Shown here in pieces: positions 1-5,114 of a stretch of DNA of 5,114 bases (its first letter is position 1; every line of letters begins with the position of its first letter). The position numbers and the translations under genes were made by a program. A model generated the notes under the pieces. That model was not told the origin of the DNA and made no database searches. It saw only the letters and a list, made by a program, of their open reading frames with translations. Location: contig CAZFVR010000054.1 in assembly GCA_964522215.1 (NCBI GenBank), forward strand, positions 1 through 5,114. The letters are read 5' to 3'. The DNA is from CAG-390 sp964522215. GTDB lineage: Bacteria > Bacillota > Clostridia > Oscillospirales > CAG-272.

Positions 1-2010
1 GGCAGGTGCGGGAGCGGGGGCGGGGTGTCTTTGGGCGGGCGGGGTACTTTTAAGTGCCTCACTGCTGATGGCGGGGAGGAGGACCTCCGCCTTAAAGAGG
101 TCACCGTCGGCGGTGACGGTCAGCGAGCCGCCCTGTACCGCGGCAAGTCCAGCGGCGATGGAAAGCCCCAGTCCGCTGCCCTCGCCGGAGCGCGAATCAT
201 CACCGCGCACAAAGCGTTCGGTCAGCTCACCGCCGCACTTGGTGAGCGGCCGCTCTGAGATATTGCGGAACACCGTTGCCATCATTGCGCCGCGGCGCTC
301 GATATCGATGTACACGCGCGTGCCGGGCATGGCATATTTGCATATGTTGCCAAGCAGGTTATCCCAAATACGCCACACAAGGCGCCCATCGGCGGTGACC
401 ATTGCCGGCTCGTCGGCGCCGCTTACAACAAGGCGCAGACCGCGCTCGGCAAGCCGCTCGGCGTACTCGCCGCCGGTCTGTCCCGCCATTACCGAAAGAT
501 CAAGCGGGGCGGGGTGAGATTCTATGCTTCCGCTGGCGGCTTTTGAGGCCTCAATAAGATCATCTATCAGCTTTTTCATCCGCCCGGACTGCCGCCCAAG
601 CACCTCAACATACTCGGCGGCTTTGCCGTCCAGCGTCTCGCGGGACAAAAGCTCAACGTAGTTCACTATTGAGGTCAGCGGAGTTTTGATATCATGCGAA
701 ACATTTGTGATCAGCTCTGTTTTCATCCGCTCACTGCGCGTTTTTTCCTCAACCGCGCGGGAAAGACCACAGCCGATATTGTCTATCGTTTTTCCAAGCT
801 CGGACAGCTCATGCGGCATGTATTTGGAGGAGCCGACCGGGCGCTCGCGTATATCCCCCGCCGCCAGTGCGGAGGCGCGGTTTTTTAGCCTTACCACCGA
901 CACCGCATACCATATCGCGGCGGCGGCAAGCAGAACGTTAAAGCACCAAAGCTGCAAAAACAGCTCGGTGAGTGCCAAAAACACCTCAATTATAAACGCC
1001 GCAAGCACAAAAATGACCGTCCGCCACATAAATGGCAGGAAACGCCACAGCTTGGCACAGCCGCGCCATACAGCCCGGGCGACGCGCCGGGTCAGGAGCA
1101 GGACAAAAAATATCAGGGTATTGCGCCACCAACCGCGCACCTTAAGTCTTGCGGCCAGCGAGATGGGCAGCCATTCCACCACCACAGCGCCAACCAGTCC
1201 GCAGATCGCGATCAGGACTACACCAAGCGGCCACGCCACCGGGTCGTCTGTCATGCCGGGCAGGAGCGCCAGCGCCGCCACCGCCGCCACGACGAGGACG
1301 GCAAGCTCAATATCAAGCGGAATGCGCGCGGGCAGGCGCAGGTGGACAGTATCATCCCCGGGGCGGAGACCGGCGACCGAGCAGAGGTAGACCCAAAGCA
1401 GGATTATAAGCACAAGGTTTACAAGCGCCACGGCGTAGATGGCATAGCGCATCTCCCACGCCACGCGCACGGCAAGAATGCCCAAGCTTGCAATGTCGCG
1501 GACCTCGCAGTCACGCAGGGTTACGATCATCACCGCGTGGGACTGCTCCGGGTCGTAAGCGCGTAGGGGGTCAGAGGTGTCGCCAACGCGGGAGCGCCCC
1601 AACCTGTCGATATCGATCGTCATGGTGTAGAGGCCGTCCGTCGGCGCGGGGGGGAGGGTAATGGTGCTTTCCGGCTCAAATACGAAAAGCTTGCAATCTA
1701 CCAGCGAGATGTCGTAAAATGAGGAGAAGCGGCCAACGTTGTAGGTGAGGTTATCCACCTTGTGGCGCAAAATGTCATCGGTGAGCGGGGAATCTGCCAG
1801 CATCATCTGCTCGCGCAGGCTGATAAGTCCGTATGAGTAGGCAATGGGGCGGTAAAAGGTGCGATAGTAGTCCTCTTCCGTTATTGAGTAGGCATCCGCC
1901 ATGCACAAAAATGCAATAGCGACCGACTCAACTATAAATGCCAGCAGCAGCACAAAGCAAAGCAGTGCGGCGCAGGCCTTGGTGAGGGCGGATCTTGAAA
2001 ACGTCTTCAT
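1..2010 (-). CDS. Sensor histidine kinase of a two-component system, multi-spanning membrane protein, 3' end beyond the window
   Basis: This membrane kinase should autophosphorylate a histidine and pass the phosphate to the regulator encoded just upstream. The frame is open for all 670 codons visible, with no stop before the edge. One transmembrane helix (about 12-36) is followed by an extracytoplasmic region (about 37-188) that I do not recognise. Further hydrophobic segments lie near 189-213, 234-254, 260-285 and 331-373. A HAMP-like linker covers about 374-430. The HisKA H-box is S438-H-D-I-K-T-P-L, with H439 the phosphoacceptor and DxxT (D440-T443) typical of kinases that also dephosphorylate. 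The ATPase domain has an N-box (N551, N555, K558, Y559), an F-box (ERF600VRGDDSR) and a G-box (G609EGSGLGL). The catalytic core ends near 647, followed by a Pro/Ala-rich tail. The ATG at 2010 has a GAAAGG Shine-Dalgarno sequence at 2025-2020, nine bases away. All catalytic motifs are intact. The signal sensed is unknown. Confidence 0.95.
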   Translation of the reverse strand, partial: MKTFSRSALTKACAALLCFVLLLAFIVESVAIAFLCMADAYSITEEDYYRTFYRPIAYSYGLISLREQMMLADSPLTDDILRHKVDNLTYNVGRFSSFYDISLVDCKLFVFEPESTITLPPAPTDGLYTMTIDIDRLGRSRVGDTSDPLRAYDPEQSHAVMIVTLRDCEVRDIASLGILAVRVAWEMRYAIYAVALVNLVLIILLWVYLCSVAGLRPGDDTVHLRLPARIPLDIELAVLVVAAVAALALLPGMTDDPVAWPLGVVLIAICGLVGAVVVEWLPISLAARLKVRGWWRNTLIFFVLLLTRRVARAVWRGCAKLWRFLPFMWRTVIFVLAAFIIEVFLALTELFLQLWCFNVLLAAAAIWYAVSVVRLKNRASALAAGDIRERPVGSSKYMPHELSELGKTIDNIGCGLSRAVEEKTRSERMKTELITNVSHDIKTPLTSIVNYVELLSRETLDGKAAEYVEVLGRQSGRMKKLIDDLIEASKAASGSIESHPAPLDLSVMAGQTGGEYAERLAERGLRLVVSGADEPAMVTADGRLVWRIWDNLLGNICKYAMPGTRVYIDIERRGAMMATVFRNISERPLTKCGGELTERFVRGDDSRSGEGSGLGLSIAAGLAAVQGGSLTVTADGDLFKAEVLLPAISSEALKSTPPAQRHPAPAPAPA

Positions 2011-2033
2011 GGTAAAGAACCTTTCTTTTTTTT

Positions 2034-2049
2034 ATTTATTTATTTATTT
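2034..2049. repeat. Tetranucleotide tandem repeat (ATTT)4 beside a T8 run
   Basis: Four exact ATTT units lie directly next to a run of eight T (2026-2033), just upstream of the kinase ribosome binding site. On the coding strand this reads as AAAT units followed by A8 and then GAAAGG. The repeat overlaps the candidate -10 element and the expected transcription start. Adding or losing a unit would mainly change leader length, not the -35/-10 spacing. Four units is short for a phase-variation tract. Confidence 0.8.
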
Positions 2050-2073
2050 TAATGAGGTTGAGCTTTAGTTCAA
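2046..2073 (-). promoter_or_regulatory. Candidate sigma-A-type promoter for the kinase gene
   Basis: Read on the minus strand, TTGAAC (2073-2068; 4 of 6 to the -35 consensus) is followed after 16 bases by TAAAAT (2051-2046; 5 of 6 to the -10 consensus). Initiation near 2039 would give a leader of about 28 nt with the Shine-Dalgarno sequence in the right place. The AT-rich repeat makes a chance -10 match easier, so confidence is moderate. Confidence 0.4.
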
Positions 2074-2097
2074 TATGAGGGCACATAGGTTGGAGGC

Positions 2098-2115
2098 ACG
2101 CATCACGGTGTGCGT
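2098..2115. other. Short inverted repeat, possible operator
   Basis: The arms ACGCA (2098-2102) and TGCGT (2111-2115) are exact inverted copies separated by 8 bases, and the centre has partial CAC/GTG symmetry. It lies about 25 bases upstream of the candidate kinase -35 element. It could be a protein-binding dyad. Five-base arms also occur easily by chance. Confidence 0.2.
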
Positions 2116-2202
2116 ACAGTGGATACATTTAAATTGAAATTCGCCGCGCAAACTTCTTCCGTGCTCACCGCCGCGGGCGATATATGATCCGCGCCGCACT
2201 CC

Positions 2203-2889
2203 TTACTTATCCTCCAATTTATACCCCTGACCCCAGACCACGGTCAGATACCGAGGGGAGGAGGGATCTATCTCCAGCTTTTCGCGCAGGTGTCTTATAT
2301 GCACAGCCACGGTGCGTTCGTCGCCGTAGCTGTCCCCCCACACGCGGCGGTAGATGTCCTTTAGCGAAAACACCTGACCCGGGTGCTCCAAAAACAGCCG
2401 TATTATGTCATACTCTGTCGGCGTGAGGGTGACCGTGTCGCCGTCAATGGTGACCTCACGGCGCGCAAGGTTAAGCTCAAGCCCGCCAACGCGCAAAACA
2501 TCCGGGTCGGCCGAGCCGCCGCCAAGCTGAATATATCGCCGCAGCTGTGAGCGCACTCTGGCTATCACCTCGGCGGGATTAAAGGGCTTTGTTATATAAT
2601 CATCCGCGCCCAGATCCAGCCCCATTATCTTGTCGCCGTCCTCGCTCTTGGCGGTCAGCATTATTACCGGAATATTCGACACCTGCCGTATCTCGGTCAG
2701 CGCGGTTATGCCGTCCTTGCCGGGCATCATTATATCAAGCAGGCACAGGCTGATCCCGCCGCGCAGGACCATGCGCACGGCCTCGTCGCCGTCATACGCC
2801 CGCACCACGTCGTAGCCCTGTCCGCCAAGAAATATCGCCAGCGCCGAAACAATATCGCGCTCGTCGTCACAAACCAAGATCCTTATCAT
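2203..2889 (-). CDS. Response regulator, OmpR/PhoB family (VanR-like), DNA-binding transcription factor
   Basis: This cytoplasmic transcription factor should be phosphorylated by the kinase encoded next to it. The receiver domain (about 1-118) has the acidic pair D8-D9, phosphoacceptor D52 in LLD52IMMP, T79 in the MLTAK strand, and K101 in the DDYITKPF signature. All of these are needed for phosphorylation and switching. A GGGSADPD linker leads to the OmpR/PhoB winged-helix domain (about 130-228), with TPTEYDIIRLF, a recognition-helix region RTVAVHIRHLREKLE, and the terminal wing VWGQGYKLE. Its 228 residues are normal for the family. The receiver/linker wording (GLDLGADDYITKPF, QLRRY) resembles VanR-type regulators of Firmicutes, but nothing here points to glycopeptide resistance genes. 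The ATG at 2889 has GGGAG at 2900-2896, six bases upstream. Boxes at its own promoter suggest autoregulation. The family is certain; the target genes are unknown. Confidence 0.97.
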   Translation of the reverse strand: MIRILVCDDERDIVSALAIFLGGQGYDVVRAYDGDEAVRMVLRGGISLCLLDIMMPGKDGITALTEIRQVSNIPVIMLTAKSEDGDKIMGLDLGADDYITKPFNPAEVIARVRSQLRRYIQLGGGSADPDVLRVGGLELNLARREVTIDGDTVTLTPTEYDIIRLFLEHPGQVFSLKDIYRRVWGDSYGDERTVAVHIRHLREKLEIDPSSPRYLTVVWGQGYKLEDK

Positions 2890-2951
2890 TTTACGCTCCC
2901 GTCACCATCCGTTTTACTGTCTTTTTTGCGGTCCTGCCGCCTTACAGTTAT

Positions 2952-2980
2952 ATTATCGCATATTTTTGTTTAAGATGCAA
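2952..2980 (-). promoter_or_regulatory. Promoter of the response regulator gene
   Basis: On the minus strand, TTGCAT (2980-2975) and GATAAT (2957-2952; 5 of 6 to consensus) are separated by exactly 17 bases. A TGC triplet directly before the -10 makes it an extended -10 element. Initiation near 2945 would give a leader of about 55 nt with the ribosome binding site at 2900-2896. It sits in an AT-rich block that stands out from the GC-rich surroundings. Confidence 0.75.
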
Positions 2981-2991
2981 TATGCAAAATT

Positions 2992-3008
2992 CTTAAGTTT
3001 TTATTAAG
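2992..3008 (-). promoter_or_regulatory. Tandem CTTAA boxes, candidate response-regulator operator
   Basis: On the minus strand CTTAAT (3008-3003) and CTTAAG (2997-2992) are direct repeats with an 11-bp period, separated by five A. They lie 11 bases upstream of the -35 element. A third copy, CTTAAA (2974-2969), follows the -35. Direct hexamers about 11 bp apart next to the promoter are the usual site layout for OmpR/PhoB/PhoP-family dimers. That the neighbouring regulator binds here is inference. Confidence 0.45.
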
Positions 3009-3033
3009 ATTGGGCCGATAGGCGCAAAAATGC

Positions 3034-3059
3034 AAAAAAATGAGAGGATCGTGCTCCCA
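3034..3059 (-). terminator. Weak intrinsic terminator-like hairpin with T7 tract
   Basis: On the minus strand TGGGAG (3059-3054) pairs with CTCTCA (3046-3041) across a 7-nt loop, giving six pairs including one G-U, followed directly by seven T (3040-3034). The stem is short and the loop large, so efficiency would be modest. It lies upstream of the response-regulator promoter. It could end readthrough from rny or a short transcript from the spacer. Confidence 0.35.
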
Positions 3060-3268
3060 ATAGGTATTGATGTGTGTTCGCACCGCGCCAAAAGCCTTCT
3101 CATGTGCGAGGGGACTTGGCGATAGTCGCCGCTTTACCTATAGACGGAGAGAAACGCATCATCCATCGTTGCGGCGGGAGCCGTCCCCACCCTACGGCAA
3201 GATGTGTTTATTTTGCCCAGCGACATTTATCTCTCCAACATTTCGGCATGAGCTACCTCATTTTTCGC
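3060..3268. other. Non-coding spacer with several possible RNA helices
   Basis: Short plus-strand open frames run through here, but they cross a terminator and the end of rny and have no family resemblance. Possible helices are 3078-3083 with 3104-3109 (6 bp), 3118-3122 with 3126-3130 (5 bp, 3-nt loop), 3146-3151 with 3231-3236 (6 bp), and, directly stacked inside the last, 3152-3160 with 3201-3209 (9 bp with one G-U on the plus strand, one A-C mismatch on the minus). A small hairpin, CGGC/GCCG with a GGGA loop, sits at 3172-3183. A 5-bp hairpin lies at 3248-3261. I do not recognise a tRNA, 6S, SRP, RNase P or common riboswitch signature, and no strong promoter drives the segment. Confidence 0.3.
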
Positions 3269-3301
3269 AAAAAAAGGCTGCTGCAATTACTTGCAGCAGC
3301 C
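3269..3301 (-). terminator. Intrinsic terminator of rny
   Basis: On the minus strand a perfect 11-bp stem, GGCTGCTGCAA with its complement, closes a 4-nt loop (3290-3287) and is followed at once by seven T (3275-3269). This is a strong rho-independent terminator, 110 bases downstream of the rny stop. The plus strand has no T-run after the stem, so it acts in one direction only. Confidence 0.93.
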
Positions 3302-3323
3302 AAAAACTATCATTTATACTCAT

Positions 3324-3337
3324 GCGGATGCATCCGC
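3324..3337. repeat. Perfect 14-bp palindrome GCGGATGCATCCGC in the rny 3' UTR
   Basis: The palindrome is exact, and two further complementary bases flank each side beyond one T-T mismatch (3321-3340). In the rny transcript it could fold as a 5-bp hairpin with a TGCA loop. As DNA it could be a dimer-binding site. No T-run follows, so it is not a terminator. Confidence 0.6.
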
Positions 3338-3369
3338 TTGCAGCCCAAGGGGGTATTTATCTATATAAG

Positions 3370-3383
3370 ATCCCGGACGGGAT
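3370..3383. repeat. Small hairpin, ATCCC/GGGAT arms, in the rny 3' UTR
   Basis: The five-base arms ATCCC (3370-3374) and GGGAT (3379-3383) close a 4-nt loop, about 30 bases after the rny stop. With the palindrome at 3324-3337 and the terminator it makes three hairpins in a row in the 3' UTR. Short stems of this size may be incidental. Confidence 0.4.
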
Positions 3384-3411
3384 GGTGAGTAAGATACAAT
3401 AGCAACGAGCC

Positions 3412-4974
3412 TTATTTTGCATAATCCACCGCGCGGCTCTCGCGGATAAGATTTACCTTGATCTGGCCGGGGTATTTTACCTCTTCCTTGATCTTTTTAG
3501 CCATATCGCGGGCTATTATCTTCATGCCCGCATCGTTTACCTCTTCGGGACGCACCATCACGCGGATCTCGCGTCCGGCCTGTATGGCGTAGGCCTTTTC
3601 AACTCCCTGAAAGCTGAGGGCGATCTCCTCCAGCTTTTCAAGCCGTTTAATGTAATTTTCAAGATCCTCACGGCGCGCGCCGGGGCGTGCTGCCGATATG
3701 GCATCTGCCGCTTGAACCAACACAGCGATCGTGGTGGTGGGCTCAACATCGTTATGATGCGCCTCTATTGCGTGAATGACCTCGCGGCTCTCCTTAAATT
3801 TCTTTGCGGCGTTTACGCCGATCTGAACATGCGTGCCCTCAACATCATGCGGGAACGCCTTACCGATATCATGCAAAAGACCGGCTCTGCGTGCCGTTGC
3901 GGCATCCTCGCCAAGCTCCTCCGCCATCATTCCGGCAAGGAATGCTACCTCCACCGAGTGGCGCAGCACGTTTTGACCGTAGCTTGTGCGGTAGCGCAGT
4001 CTGCCCAGCAGCTTTACAAGCTCGGGATTAAGACCGTGCACTCCAACCTCAAATGTTGCGCGTTCGCCGGCCTGCTTAATGCTTGCCTCGACCTCGCGCT
4101 TGGCCTTTTCAACCATCTCCTCAATGCGGGCGGGATGTATGCGGCCGTCGGCAATAAGCTTTTCAATGGCCAGCCTTGCCACCTCACGTCTTACGGGATC
4201 AAAGCCCGAAAGGGTAATGGCCTCGGGTGTGTCATCGATTATCAGCTCAACGCCCGTCAGCGTTTCAAGCTTTTGAATATTTCTGCCCTCGCGGCCGATT
4301 ATGCGGCCTTTCATGTCCTCGCCGGGCAACGGGACTGCGGTCACCGTGGTCTCTGCCACCTGGTCTGCCGCGCAACGCTGGATCGCCAGCGAGATTATAC
4401 CGCGCGCACGTGTTTCCGCCTCATCCTTAAACTGCGCCTCAAGCTCATCCATCCTCTGGGCAAAATCATATTTCGCCTCCGATTCAAGACTTGCCATCAG
4501 CTCGCTCTTGGCCTCGGCTGTAGTAAGACCCGCTATAGTCTCCAGCTTTTTCTGCTGTTCGGCTACCAGCTGACCTATCTCCGCGCGGGCGGCTTCGTTC
4601 TCCTTGATCTTTCGGTCAAGGGTCTCGTTTTTGCGGTCAAGCTGCTCGGTCTTTCGGTCCAGCGCTTCCTCCTTTGAGGCAAGACGACGCTCGGAACGTG
4701 TTACCTCGGCGCGGCGCTCCTTGATCTCCCGCTCGGATTCGTTGCGCTGCTGGTTTATCTCCTTTTGCGCGGCAACGATCATGCGGTTGGTCTCGTAGGT
4801 CGCGGCCATTTTGGCGTCGGCCTCTATCTTTTTGGCCGCTTCCTCGGCGGAGCCTATCTTCTTTTCGGCCACTCTCTTGCGTATGAGAATGCCCATCAGT
4901 ATGCCAAGCCCCAGCCCCGCAGCCAGTGCCGCCACTGCCGCGATAACTAAAATTATTATCGTTTTGCTATCCAT
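3412..4974 (-). CDS. rny: Ribonuclease Y, membrane-anchored endoribonuclease
   Basis: RNase Y cuts single-stranded mRNA to start decay and process operon transcripts. In Firmicutes it acts at the inner face of the membrane and takes the place of RNase E. The protein is 520 residues, the same length as in B. subtilis. An N-terminal transmembrane helix (about 5-31) is followed by a long charged coiled coil (about 35-200) with three LDRK heptads at 105, 112 and 119. The KH domain carries the GxxG loop in GRIIG227REGRNI. The HD domain has H339, the catalytic pair H368-D369 in LLHDIGKA, H406-H407 and D424. The C-terminal domain ends in the conserved RESRAVDYAK. All catalytic residues are present. 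I chose the ATG at 4974 because AAAGGAGGT lies five bases upstream and the membrane helix begins there. An in-frame ATG at 5046 would add 24 unlikely residues. The gene has its own promoter and terminator. Confidence 0.98.
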   Translation of the reverse strand: MDSKTIIILVIAAVAALAAGLGLGILMGILIRKRVAEKKIGSAEEAAKKIEADAKMAATYETNRMIVAAQKEINQQRNESEREIKERRAEVTRSERRLASKEEALDRKTEQLDRKNETLDRKIKENEAARAEIGQLVAEQQKKLETIAGLTTAEAKSELMASLESEAKYDFAQRMDELEAQFKDEAETRARGIISLAIQRCAADQVAETTVTAVPLPGEDMKGRIIGREGRNIQKLETLTGVELIIDDTPEAITLSGFDPVRREVARLAIEKLIADGRIHPARIEEMVEKAKREVEASIKQAGERATFEVGVHGLNPELVKLLGRLRYRTSYGQNVLRHSVEVAFLAGMMAEELGEDAATARRAGLLHDIGKAFPHDVEGTHVQIGVNAAKKFKESREVIHAIEAHHNDVEPTTTIAVLVQAADAISAARPGARREDLENYIKRLEKLEEIALSFQGVEKAYAIQAGREIRVMVRPEEVNDAGMKIIARDMAKKIKEEVKYPGQIKVNLIRESRAVDYAK

Positions 4975-4979
4975 ATTGC

Positions 4980-4988
4980 ACCTCCTTT
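4980..4988 (-). promoter_or_regulatory. Ribosome binding site that fixes the rny start
   Basis: AAAGGAGGT on the minus strand is a near-perfect match to the anti-Shine-Dalgarno sequence, five bases from the ATG at 4974. It decides between this start and the upstream in-frame ATG at 5046. Confidence 0.93.
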
Positions 4989-5000
4989 GTTGTTTTTTGT

Positions 5001-5012
5001 TTTTGATCAAAA
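5001..5012. repeat. Perfect 12-bp palindrome TTTTGATCAAAA in the rny leader
   Basis: The palindrome lies in the AU-rich part of the leader, about 12 bases upstream of the ribosome binding site. It could be a weak operator, or incidental in such AT-rich sequence. Confidence 0.35.
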
Positions 5013-5043
5013 TTTCATATAAAAAAACATACCACGGACGCAC

Positions 5044-5096
5044 CACCGCCCGATATATATATTTTTACACATGATATTGTACCACAAACACCGCCC
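5044..5096. repeat. Direct repeat GGGCGGTG, two copies 45 bp apart, in the rny promoter and leader
   Basis: Read on the minus strand, one exact GGGCGGTG copy (5096-5089) lies between the -35 and -10 elements and the other (5051-5044) in the leader, about 20 bases after the expected start. Both are GC-rich islands in AT-rich surroundings, and each is followed downstream by TGGTA. They could be paired operator half-sites. No known binder is recognised. Confidence 0.35.
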
Positions 5097-5104
5097 AATG
5101 TCAA
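5076..5104 (-). promoter_or_regulatory. Strong sigma-A-type promoter of rny
   Basis: On the minus strand, a perfect -35 TTGACA (5104-5099), a 17-base spacer and -10 TACAAT (5081-5076; 5 of 6), preceded by TGG as an extended -10. An A-rich stretch lies just upstream at the window edge. Initiation near 5069 gives a leader of about 95 nt that begins with an AT-repeat run (5062-5053). This shows that rny can be transcribed independently of any gene beyond the right edge. Confidence 0.9.
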
Positions 5105-5114
5105 GTGTTTTTTA

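Larger units (their letters stand above)
2011..2202 (-). other. 192-bp non-coding gap between response regulator and kinase genes
   Basis: No credible coding frame lies here. Regulator-kinase pairs usually overlap or sit a few bases apart, so a gap of this size is unusual. I see no U-tailed terminator hairpin, so readthrough from the regulator gene into the kinase gene is likely. The gap also holds a candidate second promoter (2073-2046), an ATTT repeat, a short dyad (2098-2115) and an AT-rich island around 2123-2141. The rest, next to the regulator stop, is GC-rich and shows nothing definite. Confidence 0.7.

Noticed and set aside
686..1390. Plus-strand 234-codon open frame opposite the kinase
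   Set aside because: It is Ser/Arg/Thr-rich low-information sequence, entirely antisense to a kinase with intact motifs. It is a shadow of GC-rich codon use.
2203..2889. Calling the pair vanR/vanS
   Set aside because: The regulator resembles the VanR subgroup, but no vanHAX-type genes are in view and the kinase membrane region differs from VanS. Similarity within this large family does not fix the function.
3268..3301. Bidirectional terminator
   Set aside because: Only the minus strand has a T-run after the stem. The plus strand continues with CAAAAAC-like sequence.
3338..3369. Possible plus-strand promoter (TTGCAG with TATATA/TATAAG) pointing antisense into the rny 3' end
   Set aside because: The spacer is 18-20 bases with a poor -10/-35 combination, in locally AT-rich DNA. 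It is too weak to annotate.
3067..3402. Two overlapping plus-strand open frames of 104-111 codons in the spacer
   Set aside because: Both read through the perfect terminator stem and lack clear start signals and family resemblance. They arise by chance in non-coding DNA.
3712..4677. Plus-strand 321-codon open frame opposite rny
   Set aside because: It lies wholly antisense to a certain RNase Y gene, its composition follows from the other strand's codons, and it has no recognisable domain or good ribosome binding site.
4972..5046. Upstream in-frame ATG that would extend RNase Y by 24 residues
   Set aside because: The added residues are basic and unlike the family, no ribosome binding site precedes that ATG, and the ATG at 4974 has a near-perfect one and gives exactly 520 residues.

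Overview
The window reads almost entirely on the minus strand and fits a moderately GC-rich member of the Firmicutes class Clostridia. A full-length, membrane-anchored RNase Y very close to the Bacillus subtilis protein supports this, as do a VanR-type OmpR/PhoB response regulator, AGGAGG-type ribosome binding sites, sigma-A-like promoters and a U-tailed intrinsic terminator. Frequent GC-rich codons mixed with ATA (Ile) suggest an uncultured gut-type clostridium. Family-level placement is a guess.

Layout, in the direction of transcription (right to left). (1) 5114-4975: an RNase Y promoter with a perfect -35 (TTGACA) and an extended -10, then a leader of about 95 nt. (2) 4974-3412: rny (RNase Y), 520 aa and complete. 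(3) 3411-3269: its 3' UTR, with two small palindromic hairpins and then a strong intrinsic terminator. (4) 3268-3034: a non-coding stretch with several nested helices, ending in a second, weaker terminator-like hairpin. (5) 3008-2890: the response-regulator promoter, with 11-bp-phased CTTAA boxes just upstream, and its leader. (6) 2889-2203: the response regulator, 228 aa and complete. (7) 2202-2011: an unusually long 192-bp gap that appears to hold a second promoter, a four-unit ATTT repeat and a dyad. (8) 2010-1: a multi-spanning sensor histidine kinase, open in frame through all 670 visible codons and running off the left edge.

The regulator and kinase are adjacent, in the same orientation and of matching families, so they very probably form one two-component system that relays an unknown envelope signal to gene expression. 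No target genes are visible. RNase Y is a separate housekeeping transcription unit for mRNA turnover, insulated from the two-component genes by terminators. Nothing indicates a mobile element, CRISPR array, tRNA or rRNA. Long plus-strand open frames opposite rny and the kinase look like shadows. The non-routine points are the regulatory architecture (phased boxes, a separate kinase promoter, a structured non-coding spacer) and the elaborate membrane portion of the kinase. No clearly new system is visible.
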